Shown in pieces: positions 26,859 through 36,254 of a DNA stretch of 64,000 nt; position 1 is the stretch's first letter; each line of letters opens with the position of its first letter. Location of the stretch: NCBI GenBank assembly GCA_030529365.1, contig JAUMXB010000006.1, positions 53,064-117,063 of the forward strand, in the 5' to 3' direction. Made by a program: the position numbers and the translations under genes. The notes below the pieces were generated by a model. It saw only the letters and a program-made list of their open reading frames with translations, searched no databases and had not been told where the DNA came from. This DNA comes from Cardiobacteriaceae bacterium (GTDB taxonomy: Bacteria > Pseudomonadota > Gammaproteobacteria > Cardiobacteriales > Cardiobacteriaceae).

Positions 26859-29006
26859 TCAGACGTTTTCCTGCGGTGAGGCCGGACGTTGCTGCGTGAC
26901 CGGCACCTTGCCGGAAAGACGGTCAAGTACTGCCTGTTTCGGGCCGTCCATGACAAGACGCCCCTGATCCATGACAATAATGCGATCAACGAGCGCCAAA
27001 ATCTGCGGGCGATGCGTCACTACGATCAGGGTGCGATCGCCTACCCATTGTGCAAGCGCATGCAAGACCTGCTGCTCGGTGTTCTGATCAAGCCCGTTGG
27101 TGGGTTCATCAAGCAGCACAACGCGCGGGTCTTTCAGCGTCATGCGTGCAAGTGCCACAATTTGCTTTTGTCCACCGGAAAGACCGGCTCCATCTTCGCC
27201 AATCATCATGTCCAGTCCATGCGGATGGTTCTGGATCAGACGCTCAAGGCCAAAACGGCGCAAGGCATCAAGCAGCACTTCATCACTGAAAAAACCATCT
27301 GCACGCGCCATATCGAGGTTATCGCGCAAAGAACCCAGGAAAAGGCGCGGTGATTGCCCGAGAAGCGCCACCTTGCTGCGCAAAAAATACGGATCAATCT
27401 GGCGCAAATCGACATCATCCAGAGTAATCAGTCCTTTTTTCGGCTCGTACAGCCCCGCAGCCAGTTTGAGCAGCGTCGATTTGCCCGAGCCGATGCGCCC
27501 GAGAATGGCGACTTTTTCCCCGGCATGGAAAGTAACGGAGAGATTATCGAGAACATTGCGCCCTTTTTCTCCATAGGCATAGTCGCAATTCTCGAAGGCT
27601 ATCGTGCCCTTGGGAGCATCGAGAGTCACATACTTGCGGCGTGTATCACGCTCGATCGGCCGCCCAGTAATGCTGTTGACACCGGAAAGTGCCACTTTAG
27701 CCTGCTGGAAGCGCACGGCAAGCCCGGCTATCTGTGCAACAGGAGCAAGTGCACGGCCGGAAAGAATCACGCAGGCAATGAGCGCGCCCATGGTAATGCG
27801 CTCGGCCGGGTTTTCTGCATGCACCATATAAGTGCCAAAGAGTACGAGAATGACCGTGTTCAGCTGCTGCATGCCTACCGAGAAACTGGTGACGAGGTTG
27901 CTGTAATCACGGGTCTTGATGTTGGAAGCGGCGGTTTTCGCGGTGTAGGCATCCCAACGCTTTTGCGCCCAGCTGAAAGCGTTGTTGGCTTTCAGCGTTT
28001 CCATGCCTTCAATGGCTTCAACGGCAAGTCCCTGGCGCTGCGAGGATTCTTTCATCGATTCGCGGATAGAGCGCGCCAGTGGAATTTGCGCCAGCCAGCC
28101 GACAATCACCACGATGGGAATGATGGAAAGCGGCACCAAGGCGAGCTTGCCCGCCACCATATACATCACGCCGATAAAGAGCAGGAAAAACGGCATATCG
28201 ACAAAGGCGAGCAGGCTTGCCGAGGTCATGAATTCGCGCACCGATTCGAAATCGCGCAGGTTGTTGGCATAGGACCCCGACGAAGCCGGCCGGTCGGACA
28301 GGCGAATCTGCATCACACGACGAAAAAGCGCCGAAGAAATGATGAGATCGGCCTTTTTGCCCGCCACATCCGTCAAATGGCCACGAATGAGCTTGGTCAG
28401 AAACTCGAAGAAAATGGCGAGCACCACGCCAATACTGAGCACCCACAGCGATTCATAGCTCTTGTTGGGGATAACGCGATCGTAAACCTGCATGACGTAA
28501 AGCGAGCTGACCAGTGCCAAGAAATTGATCATGAAAGTGGCAATCACTACATGATAGTAATAGCGGCGAAAACGCCAGATGACCCGCCAGAACCAGCCTT
28601 TCGGCAATTCGTATTCAGGAAGCTCCGAGCGGACATCGCGCTCTGGCTTGGGTTTCATGAACCAGACATAACCCAGATAGCGCTCCTGCAACTGGGAAAG
28701 CTCCACTTCCTGTTCACCAACTCCGGCAATTTCTATCAGGGCACGCTCGTCGTTGTAGCGTTTCAGCACTGCTGCCTGATCGTTTTCAAGAAGAATGACT
28801 GCCGGCAATGCCAGCTCGGGAATTTTGCGAAGCGGTCGTTTTTGCAGATGGTTTTCAAAACCCTGATGAGTAAGTTCTTCGGCTAGCGCACGCAAGTCGA
28901 AATGGCCGCTCGGATCATGTGGCGTAAGACTTGCCAGCGTGACACTGGCCACAGGGTTGCCGAGCAAGCGGGTAAGTAGGCTCAAATTTTCCAATAATGC
29001 CTGCAT
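26859..29006 (-). CDS. Type I secretion ABC transporter with C39-like domain (LapB-like)
   Basis: A 715-residue ATP-driven exporter. The N-terminal C39-like domain (about residues 1-125) lacks the catalytic cysteine, so it is a docking rather than a processing domain, as in RTX-protein exporters. Membrane helices span about 150-430. The ATPase domain follows: Walker A GRIGSGKST at 503-511, signature LSGGQ at 609-613 and Walker B VVLLDEP at 629-635. The overall form resembles LapB and related adhesin exporters. No RTX substrate gene is in the window. AAAGGATT precedes the ATG. Confidence 0.94.
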   Translation of the reverse strand: MQALLENLSLLTRLLGNPVASVTLASLTPHDPSGHFDLRALAEELTHQGFENHLQKRPLRKIPELALPAVILLENDQAAVLKRYNDERALIEIAGVGEQEVELSQLQERYLGYVWFMKPKPERDVRSELPEYELPKGWFWRVIWRFRRYYYHVVIATFMINFLALVSSLYVMQVYDRVIPNKSYESLWVLSIGVVLAIFFEFLTKLIRGHLTDVAGKKADLIISSALFRRVMQIRLSDRPASSGSYANNLRDFESVREFMTSASLLAFVDMPFFLLFIGVMYMVAGKLALVPLSIIPIVVIVGWLAQIPLARSIRESMKESSQRQGLAVEAIEGMETLKANNAFSWAQKRWDAYTAKTAASNIKTRDYSNLVTSFSVGMQQLNTVILVLFGTYMVHAENPAERITMGALIACVILSGRALAPVAQIAGLAVRFQQAKVALSGVNSITGRPIERDTRRKYVTLDAPKGTIAFENCDYAYGEKGRNVLDNLSVTFHAGEKVAILGRIGSGKSTLLKLAAGLYEPKKGLITLDDVDLRQIDPYFLRSKVALLGQSPRLFLGSLRDNLDMARADGFFSDEVLLDALRRFGLERLIQNHPHGLDMMIGEDGAGLSGGQKQIVALARMTLKDPRVVLLDEPTNGLDQNTEQQVLHALAQWVGDRTLIVVTHRPQILALVDRIIVMDQGRLVMDGPKQAVLDRLSGKVPVTQQRPASPQENV

Positions 29007-29026
29007 GGTTAATCCTTTACATCAGG

Positions 29027-30505
29027 TCAATCGGCAGAGGGAGATGTTTCCAGGAGCAATTCTCCCTGGCCATTCACACGAAACACCACAGCGGTTTCGC
29101 GGCTCTCGAGTAATTCAGATACAGGGGCAGCATGGCTGACACTGCTCTCCACAGGCGCAGTGGAGATTACAACATCACTGTCTCCCTCTTCGATTTCAAC
29201 AATGCTATCGAGTGAAAACGGTTTTTCTGCCGCACGTTCGGCGGCAATCTCTTCATGCACCGACTGCTTGGGAATACCTGCCCATTCACTGATCGCACCA
29301 GCAGCCGACAGATAATCGAGTTTGGCAATCATCAGATCATATTCGGCGCGCACTTGCAGCTGCTCAACGTTCGACAGCTCGCTGTAGGCGTTGACCACAT
29401 CAAGCAGGGTTTTGCTGGCAATCTTGAACTGGTCTTCATAATCCTGCGCCACCTGTGCCATGGATTTGGCCTGTGTCTGGGCAATTTCGATGCGCGACTG
29501 GTCTTCGCGCATTTGCAGCTCCGCCACTTTGGCACGCTGCTCGAGACTTTGTGCGATTTGCGTGAGCCGTGCTTGCGCGGCCTGCGCCTGGAAGCGCTGC
29601 TCGTCAATATCGGCGCCGGTCTTGCGGTTCAGGACATCAACGGCCATGGTGAGATAGACAGAGGAATCGTATTTGTTGGCTTGCGCCTGCACTTCGATAG
29701 CCGGATAGCGCGAGCGCTCCGCCGCTTTCACGTTGGCCTCGATGCTGCGCAGTTCGCGCAATTGCGCGATATAGGTGGGATGTTCCAGCGCGTCGATGTT
29801 TTCCTGGGGAAATCGCGAAAGCAGTTCACCAATCGACAGTTTTACAAAGGGATTCTCCAGCTCGGCCATAGTTACCGGCGGATTGATATAGCGTGCCATG
29901 CGTTGCAGGGCAAGCCCGAGGGTACGCTCGTAGGAAATGATGGATTCTTCGACCTGGATCTGGCGCGCATGCGCCTGGGTATATTCCGAACGCCGTCCCG
30001 GATCGTATTCCATGATGATGCGGGTCTGCCCGACGATTTTCTGGTGCCGTGCGAGATTGCGCCGCGCCACTTCCAGTGACATCTTCGCCTGCAATGCTTC
30101 GAGATAATCCTTGGCAAAGAGGTAAGCAAGCTCTTCAGCCGTTTCCTCCGTTTTGAAGCGATAGTATTCGGCCTTGATTTTATCGCGTTCAACATGCGCA
30201 TTGGTCTGGCCAAAATCATACACCCGCCAGCTTGCTTCCACGCCAGGCGTGAAGCTGCGCCGATTTTCGTTGCTGTTGGCAAGCGGCTGGTTCACGGAAG
30301 CGCGCACAGTCGGGTAATAGGCCGATTCGCTGCGCTTCAACACTGCCGCTGCCACACGCTCGTTGGCTTGCGCCTCGCGCACCTGGGCATCTTCGCTGAC
30401 CACCGTGCGCAGAATCTGGGGAAGATCCCTCGCCTGGGCGACCAGCATGCCTGCTGTCGCCCAGCCCACGATCATCGCGCGAAGCCATCCTGTGTATCTG
30501 GTCAT
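29027..30505 (-). CDS. TolC-family outer-membrane channel of the type I system
   Basis: A 492-residue outer-membrane efflux protein. The signal peptide ends near AQA (residue 25). Two repeated OEP halves follow, with long helical segments (residues about 85-240 and 260-420) rich in AQ/RE heptads. The C-terminal tail of about 75 residues is acidic and beyond the usual TolC core (DSIVEIEEGDSDVVI). It is 19 bp after aceF and 20 bp before the ABC gene. It completes the three-part exporter and probably serves only this system, as LapE does. Confidence 0.9.
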   Translation of the reverse strand: MTRYTGWLRAMIVGWATAGMLVAQARDLPQILRTVVSEDAQVREAQANERVAAAVLKRSESAYYPTVRASVNQPLANSNENRRSFTPGVEASWRVYDFGQTNAHVERDKIKAEYYRFKTEETAEELAYLFAKDYLEALQAKMSLEVARRNLARHQKIVGQTRIIMEYDPGRRSEYTQAHARQIQVEESIISYERTLGLALQRMARYINPPVTMAELENPFVKLSIGELLSRFPQENIDALEHPTYIAQLRELRSIEANVKAAERSRYPAIEVQAQANKYDSSVYLTMAVDVLNRKTGADIDEQRFQAQAAQARLTQIAQSLEQRAKVAELQMREDQSRIEIAQTQAKSMAQVAQDYEDQFKIASKTLLDVVNAYSELSNVEQLQVRAEYDLMIAKLDYLSAAGAISEWAGIPKQSVHEEIAAERAAEKPFSLDSIVEIEEGDSDVVISTAPVESSVSHAAPVSELLESRETAVVFRVNGQGELLLETSPSAD

Positions 30506-30524
30506 CCCGAACCCTTCGCCGCCC

Positions 30525-32126
30525 TCAGAGCAGCGTACGTTTCATATCTCCAAGCACTTGACCGAGGAAACCGGTCATGCGCGCCCCGAGTGCGCCGTCA
30601 ATGACACGATGGTCATAAGAAAGCGACATCGGCAACATCAGACGCGGCGCAAATTCCTTGCCGTTCCAGACCGGCTGCATAGAAGAACGCGATACCCCGA
30701 GAATGGCCACTTCCGGCGCATTGACGATCGGCGTGAAATAGGTGCCGCCAATGCCGCCAAGACTCGAAATGGTCATCGATGCGCCAGACATGTCGGCCGG
30801 CGTCAGCTTGCCGTCGCGCGCTTTCTTGCTGATCGCGGCCAAGTCTTCGGAAAGCTCGTAAATGCCTTTCTTGTCCACATTGCGAATGACGGGCACCACC
30901 AGACCATTGGGCGTATCCACGGCAATACCGATATTGTAGTATTTCTTCAATATCAGCGACTTGTTATCCGGAGACAGTGAAGAATTGAAACGCGGGAATT
31001 CTTTCAGGCCCGCAACCAGCGCCTTCATCAGGAAAGCGAGCATGGTCACGCGCATGCCGCGTTTCTCGGCCTCTGCCTTGAGCGATACGCGGAAGGCTTC
31101 CAGCTCGGTGATATCGGCCAGATCGTGCTGGGTGACATGCGGGATATTGAGCCAGCAGCGCGTCATCGCCTCACCGGTGAGTACATTGATGCGCGAGAGT
31201 TTCTGCTCTTCGATCTCGCCGAACTTGCTGAAGTCCACGGCGGGAATCGGCGGAATGCCGCTGCCGCCAACCACGCCAGCAGCCGTTGCGCCGCTGGTCA
31301 GCACGCCCTTGACGAAATCCTTCACGTCCTGCTCAACAATACGGCCACCGCGTCCTGTGCCCTTGATCTTGCCGAGATCGGCGCCCAGTTCACGCGCAAA
31401 GCGGCGCACCGAGGGACTGGCATGCGCCTTGGCAAAGGCGGCTTCGTCGATTTTGCCGGAAGTGGCTGCCGGAGCCGGTGCGGCAGGTGCGGGCTGTGCC
31501 GCCGGAGCAGGGGCAGGTTTTGCCGGCGCTTCGGCTTGCACTGCCGCCGGCGCTGCTGCACTGGGTGCAGCGCCTGCACTGGCGATGCGGCCAATCACGG
31601 CGCCCTTGCCCACCTTGTCGCCCACCTTGACGTTGAGCGACACGATGGTACCTGCCACTTCGGCCGGCACTTCCATGGATGCCTTGTCCGATTCCAGGGT
31701 GATGATGCCTTGCTCGGCAGTCACGCTGTCGCCCACCTTGACGTTGACTTCGATCACGTCCACAGCCTCGAAATCGCCGATATCGGGCACAACAATATCC
31801 TGTTCCGCAGACGCAGAAGCCATGGGCGTTGCCACAGGCGCGGCCGCTTCCGGTGCTTTTTCCTGTGCGGGCGCAAGGGCTGCCGCCGCAGCGCCTTCGG
31901 CCACTACGGCAATCACATCACCCTGCTTGACCTTGTCGCCCACTTTCACCAACACCTGTTCCACCGTGCCGCCGCTTTCCGCCGGCACTTCCATCGACGC
32001 CTTGTCGGATTCCAGCACAATGACGGACTGATCGGCAGTCACGCTGTCGCCCGGCTTGATCAGGACTTCAATCACGTCCACCGCATCAAAATCGCCAATA
32101 TCCGGCACACGAATTTCTTTGCTCAT
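30525..32126 (-). CDS. aceF: Pyruvate dehydrogenase E2, dihydrolipoamide acetyltransferase
   Basis: A 533-residue core subunit of the PDH complex that passes the acetyl group from lipoamide to CoA. There are two lipoyl domains with lipoylated Lys42 and Lys148 (both in ESDKAS). Ala/Pro-rich linkers and a peripheral-subunit-binding domain (SPSVRRFARELG) follow, then the catalytic domain with SYDHRVIDGA near the end. E. coli AceF has three lipoyl domains; two are common elsewhere. I use the ATG at 32126, preceded by AGAGGAATT, rather than the TTG one codon earlier. The E3 gene lpd is not in the window. Confidence 0.96.
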   Translation of the reverse strand: MSKEIRVPDIGDFDAVDVIEVLIKPGDSVTADQSVIVLESDKASMEVPAESGGTVEQVLVKVGDKVKQGDVIAVVAEGAAAAALAPAQEKAPEAAAPVATPMASASAEQDIVVPDIGDFEAVDVIEVNVKVGDSVTAEQGIITLESDKASMEVPAEVAGTIVSLNVKVGDKVGKGAVIGRIASAGAAPSAAAPAAVQAEAPAKPAPAPAAQPAPAAPAPAATSGKIDEAAFAKAHASPSVRRFARELGADLGKIKGTGRGGRIVEQDVKDFVKGVLTSGATAAGVVGGSGIPPIPAVDFSKFGEIEEQKLSRINVLTGEAMTRCWLNIPHVTQHDLADITELEAFRVSLKAEAEKRGMRVTMLAFLMKALVAGLKEFPRFNSSLSPDNKSLILKKYYNIGIAVDTPNGLVVPVIRNVDKKGIYELSEDLAAISKKARDGKLTPADMSGASMTISSLGGIGGTYFTPIVNAPEVAILGVSRSSMQPVWNGKEFAPRLMLPMSLSYDHRVIDGALGARMTGFLGQVLGDMKRTLL

Positions 32127-32145
32127 CAATCAATTCCTCTTGCGA

Positions 32146-34803
32146 TTAACGGTGGGACGGGAAAGCGGTATCGGTGGCAATGCCGTATTTCTCGATGGCC
32201 TTGGCCACGATCGCCTTGTCGAATTTGCCTTCTTTCACGAGGGCATCCAGTACAGCAACGACTACATGATGGCGATCCACCTCGAAGAACTCGCGCAACG
32301 CTTCGCGCGTGTCGGAGCGGCCATAGCCATCGGTGCCGAGTACGGTCATGTGGCGGCCCTCCGGCAAATAGGCGCGGATTTGCTCGCCGAAGGCGCGGAT
32401 ATAGTCGGTGGACACCACCACCGGCCCCTTGGTGCCTTCAAGCTGCTCGGTGACGTAGGCTTTTTTCGCTTTCTGTCCGGGATGAAGACGGTTGTCGCGC
32501 TCCACTTCCATACCGTCGCGCGCCAGCAGGGTAAAGGACGGCGCACTCCACACGTCCGAACCCACGCCCCACTCCTCGGCAAGGATTTTCGCCGCTTCGA
32601 TGACTTCGACAAGAATGGTGCCGGAGCCGAGCAGTTGCACATGGCCTTTCTTGCCGTCGTGGCCGTGCAGGCGGTACATGCCCTTGAGGATGCCTTCCTC
32701 GACGCCTTCCGGCATGGCCGGCATGGCGTAGTTTTCGTTCATCAGGGTGACGTAGTAATAGACATCTTCCTGGTTCTGGTACATGCGGCGCAGACCGTCG
32801 CGGATGATGACCGCCACTTCGTAGGCAAAAGTCGGATCATAGGGCACGCAGTTGGGAATGGTCGCGGCATAGATGTGGCTGTGGCCATCTTCATGCTGCA
32901 AACCTTCTCCGTTCAGCGTGGTGCGTCCGGCCGTGCCGCCGAGGAGGAAACCGCGCGCGCGCTGGTCGCCCGCTGCCCAGGCGAGATCGCCGAAGCGCTG
33001 GAAGCCGAACATGGAGTAATAGATGAAGAACGGCACCATCGGCACACCATGCACCGAATAGGACGTGGCCGCAGCGATCCAGTCACTCATGCCACCGGCT
33101 TCGTTGATGCCTTCCTGAAGGATTTGCCCGTCTTTCGATTCCTTGTAGAACATGAGCTGTTCGGCATCGGCAGGGGTATATTGCTGGCCATGCGGGTTCC
33201 AGATGCCGTACTGTCGGAACATGCCTTCCATGCCGAAGGTACGCGATTCATCCGGCACGATGGGCACGATATGCTTGCCGAGCGACGGATCTTTCAGTAG
33301 CGTGGTCAGGATGCGTACGAAAGCCATGGTGGTGGAAATTTCCCGGCCTTCCTTGGTGGCTTGCAGCACATTGTCAAAGGCGGAGAGTTCCGGCACCGGC
33401 AGCGACATGGAAGCGGTACGGCGCGTCGGCACGAAGCCTTCCAGCGCCTTGCGGCGTTCCATCATGTAATTGTGGGCAGGAGAGCCTTCTTCGAGCTTGA
33501 CGTATTCGAGCTTGTCCACCTGCTCGTCGGAAAGCGGGATTTCGAAGCGGTCGCGATAGCGGCGCAATTGCTCGGTATCCATTTTCTTGGACTGGTGTGC
33601 GACGTTCTGCGCTTCGGCAGAGCCGCCCATGGCATAGCCCTTGATGGTTTTGGCGAGAATGAGGGTCGGTTTGTCGCTCTCCATCGCCGCCTTGTAGGCG
33701 GCAAAGATTTTCGCCGGATCGTGGCCGCCGCGGTTGAGTTCCCAGATATCCTTGTCGGACATGTCTTTCACCATTTCTTTCAATTCCGGCGAATTGAAGA
33801 AATGTTCGCGCACATAGGCGCCGTCTTTCGACTTGAGCGTTTGATAATCGCCGTCAAGAACTTCCATCATGCGCTTGCGCAGAAGCCCCTTGTCGTCACG
33901 TGCGAGCAGCGTATCCCAGCGGTTGCCCCAAATGACCTTGATCACGTTCCAGCCCGCGCCGCGGAATTCGCTTTCGAGCTCCTGGATGATCTTGCCGTTG
34001 CCGCGCACCGGACCATCGAGGCGCTGCAAGTTGCAGTTGATGACGAACACGAGGTTGTTCAGGTTTTCGCGCCCGGCAAGACCGATCGCGCCGCGCGATT
34101 CCGGCTCGTCCATTTCGCCGTCACCACAGAAGGCCCAGACCTTGCGATCGCTCATCGGAATGAGACCACGGCTTTGCAGGTAGCGCATGAAGCGCGCCTG
34201 ATAAATCGCCATCAACGGCCCCAGGCCCATGGAAACTGTCGGGAATTGCCAGAAATCCGGCATCAGCCACGGGTGCGGATAGGAAGAAAGTCCCTTGCCG
34301 CCCGCTTCCTGACGGTAGTTGTCAAGCTGTTCGTCAGTCAGGCGGCCTTCGAGATAGGCGCGCGCGTAAAAACCGGGCGCGGAGTGGCCCTGGAAGAAAA
34401 TGAGATCGCCGCCGTTGTTGCCATCCTGGCCGCGCCAGAAGTGGTTCTGCCCGACTTCATAGAGGGTTGCCGCCGAAGCAAAGCTCGCGATGTGGCCGCC
34501 GACGTTGGTGTCCTTGCCTGCTTTCACGACCATCGCCATCGCGTTCCAGCGGATATAGGAACGGATTTTGTGCTCAAGCGCGGTATCGCCCGGATACGGC
34601 GGCTGCTTGGCAAGCGGGATGGTATTCACATACGGGGTGTTGGCGCTGAACGGCAAGTCCATGCCGGCGAGAGAAGCGCGTTCGATCAGGGTTTCCAGAA
34701 GGAAATGGGCGCGCTCGCTGCCGTCCGCCTGCAAAACGCTTTCCAGAGCGGAAAGCCATTCACGGGTTTCCTGGGGGTCGATGTCCCGTTGATTCTGTGT
34801 CAT
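32146..34803 (-). CDS. aceE: Pyruvate dehydrogenase E1 (homodimeric type)
   Basis: An 885-residue thiamine-diphosphate enzyme that decarboxylates pyruvate and acetylates the E2 lipoyl group. The TPP motif GDGEMDEPES ... LNNLVFVINCN is present, as are the HPWLMPDFWQFPTVSMG and DESRTFGMEGMFRQ blocks typical of AceE. The length matches E. coli AceE (887). The frame is open to 34926, but the ATG at 34803 has GGAG upstream and yields the family start MTQNQRDIDPQE. It is first in a minus-strand run with aceF and the type I secretion genes. Confidence 0.97.
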   Translation of the reverse strand: MTQNQRDIDPQETREWLSALESVLQADGSERAHFLLETLIERASLAGMDLPFSANTPYVNTIPLAKQPPYPGDTALEHKIRSYIRWNAMAMVVKAGKDTNVGGHIASFASAATLYEVGQNHFWRGQDGNNGGDLIFFQGHSAPGFYARAYLEGRLTDEQLDNYRQEAGGKGLSSYPHPWLMPDFWQFPTVSMGLGPLMAIYQARFMRYLQSRGLIPMSDRKVWAFCGDGEMDEPESRGAIGLAGRENLNNLVFVINCNLQRLDGPVRGNGKIIQELESEFRGAGWNVIKVIWGNRWDTLLARDDKGLLRKRMMEVLDGDYQTLKSKDGAYVREHFFNSPELKEMVKDMSDKDIWELNRGGHDPAKIFAAYKAAMESDKPTLILAKTIKGYAMGGSAEAQNVAHQSKKMDTEQLRRYRDRFEIPLSDEQVDKLEYVKLEEGSPAHNYMMERRKALEGFVPTRRTASMSLPVPELSAFDNVLQATKEGREISTTMAFVRILTTLLKDPSLGKHIVPIVPDESRTFGMEGMFRQYGIWNPHGQQYTPADAEQLMFYKESKDGQILQEGINEAGGMSDWIAAATSYSVHGVPMVPFFIYYSMFGFQRFGDLAWAAGDQRARGFLLGGTAGRTTLNGEGLQHEDGHSHIYAATIPNCVPYDPTFAYEVAVIIRDGLRRMYQNQEDVYYYVTLMNENYAMPAMPEGVEEGILKGMYRLHGHDGKKGHVQLLGSGTILVEVIEAAKILAEEWGVGSDVWSAPSFTLLARDGMEVERDNRLHPGQKAKKAYVTEQLEGTKGPVVVSTDYIRAFGEQIRAYLPEGRHMTVLGTDGYGRSDTREALREFFEVDRHHVVVAVLDALVKEGKFDKAIVAKAIEKYGIATDTAFPSHR

Positions 34804-34985
34804 CAGTTTGCTCCAGTTCGGAAGTCTTTCGGTCAAAATTAACGGCGTGATTGTAGCACAGTCATGAAAAATGCCGCCAGACTTCGCTTTTTTACCGGCT
34901 TGCGGCTTTTCCGCGCAAAAAAACATGGCGAAAACATGAACTTCTTTGTTTTTATTTAAAAATTCAAAATTTATTAGTTTTTATG

Positions 34986-35060
34986 TGTTTTTTCTCACAA
35001 ACAAGCGCTTATCGCGGTAAATTTTCTCACGATAAGCGCTTAATGATGGGAAATTTTATC
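34986..35060. repeat. AAGCGCTT paired palindrome, copy 13
   Basis: Cores at 35003-35010 and 35034-35041, 31 bp apart. It lies between the aceE start and the 3' end of the first TRAP gene; the remaining 300-bp gap is AT-rich and presumably holds the aceE promoter. Confidence 0.9.
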
Positions 35061-35102
35061 ATTCATAAAAACCGGATATTGCCGGCCCTTATGATTGCAT
35101 GG

Positions 35103-36179
35103 TCAAGACAGCACCAGACGCCGCGCCGCCAGATACTGCGCTTCGTTTTCCGCCCAGACTTGCTGGTTTTTCAGGAAATTGCGATACGATTCCAGCACTT
35201 TCGCCGCCATGTCGCTTTTCTTCTCGAATTCGGCCAGATACTGCTGGGTCGCGGCATACATGGCTTTCAGGACGTCGTCGTTGTAATAGCGCAACTGTAC
35301 GCCGTCTTTCTCCACCAGATTGCGCAGCGCTACCGCATTGTGGGTGCGGTAATCGAGCAGCATGCGCTCGCTCGCCGCACGCGCCACCATCAGCACCTGC
35401 TCGCGCAATCCTTCTGGCAACGCCTCGAAGGATTTGAGGTTGAACATGTACTCGGCAGCCGCGCCGTTTTCATGCCAGGTGCCGTAGTAGTATTTGGCCA
35501 CTTTCTGCAAGCCGAAGGCCTGGTCGTTCCAGGGGCCTACCCAGTCGGCCGCGTCGATGACGCCGCTTTGCATGGAAGTAAAGGCCTCGCTGCCCGGAAT
35601 GGAAACCGGGGTGGCGCCCAGCATGCGGAACACTTCGCCAGTCACGCCCGGCGCGCGAATCTTGAGCCCTTTCAGGTCTTCTACCGAATTGATTTCCTTG
35701 TTGAACCATCCGCCCATCTGGAAATCGGAGTTGCCGCCCGGCACGGCCATGACGCCGAAAGGCTTGTACAGCTCGTTCAAAAGCTCGATACCGCCGCCGA
35801 AGTAATACCAGGCAGACAGCTCCAGCGGCGTCATGCCAAACGGAATAGCGGTAAACACTTCCGTTTCGGGAATCAGACCCTTGCTGTAATACGCGGGGCC
35901 GTGCGCACAATCGGCCACGCCATCACGCAGCGCATGGAAGACTTCAAAAGGCGGCACCAGCTCGCCCGCGCCATAAAGCGTCACGGCAACCCGCCCTTCG
36001 GTGACCTTGCCGACCTGCTCGGCAAACCACTCGGCATTGGTGCCGATGCCCGGGAATTTCTTCGGCCAGGCCATGACCATTTTCCATTTGAATTCGGCTT
36101 TTTCCGCCGCCTTGACAGCAGCCGCGCCACCCAGGGCGACCAGTCCGCCGCCTGCTTTCAGCAAATCTCTGCGTTTCAT
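35103..36179 (-). CDS. TRAP transporter substrate-binding protein, TakP-like (copy 1)
   Basis: A 358-residue periplasmic binding protein of the DctP/TakP family. It begins with a twin-arginine type signal (MKRRDLLKAGGGLVALGG). Family blocks are MAWPKKFPG, YGAGELVPPFEVF, GGWFNKEINSVEDLKGLKIR and VGPWNDQAFGL. TakP relatives bind 2-oxo acids such as pyruvate or aliphatic carboxylates as salts. A GAGGGG site precedes the ATG. The next gene upstream is a close paralogue. The membrane subunits (DctQ, DctM) are not nearby. Confidence 0.9.
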   Translation of the reverse strand: MKRRDLLKAGGGLVALGGAAAVKAAEKAEFKWKMVMAWPKKFPGIGTNAEWFAEQVGKVTEGRVAVTLYGAGELVPPFEVFHALRDGVADCAHGPAYYSKGLIPETEVFTAIPFGMTPLELSAWYYFGGGIELLNELYKPFGVMAVPGGNSDFQMGGWFNKEINSVEDLKGLKIRAPGVTGEVFRMLGATPVSIPGSEAFTSMQSGVIDAADWVGPWNDQAFGLQKVAKYYYGTWHENGAAAEYMFNLKSFEALPEGLREQVLMVARAASERMLLDYRTHNAVALRNLVEKDGVQLRYYNDDVLKAMYAATQQYLAEFEKKSDMAAKVLESYRNFLKNQQVWAENEAQYLAARRLVLS

Positions 36180-36254
36180 TTTTTCCCCTCTTTCCTGTCG
36201 TTATCAAAAGCGGGCAAAACGGGGAAAACCTCTTTCCCCGCCTGCCCCATGACA

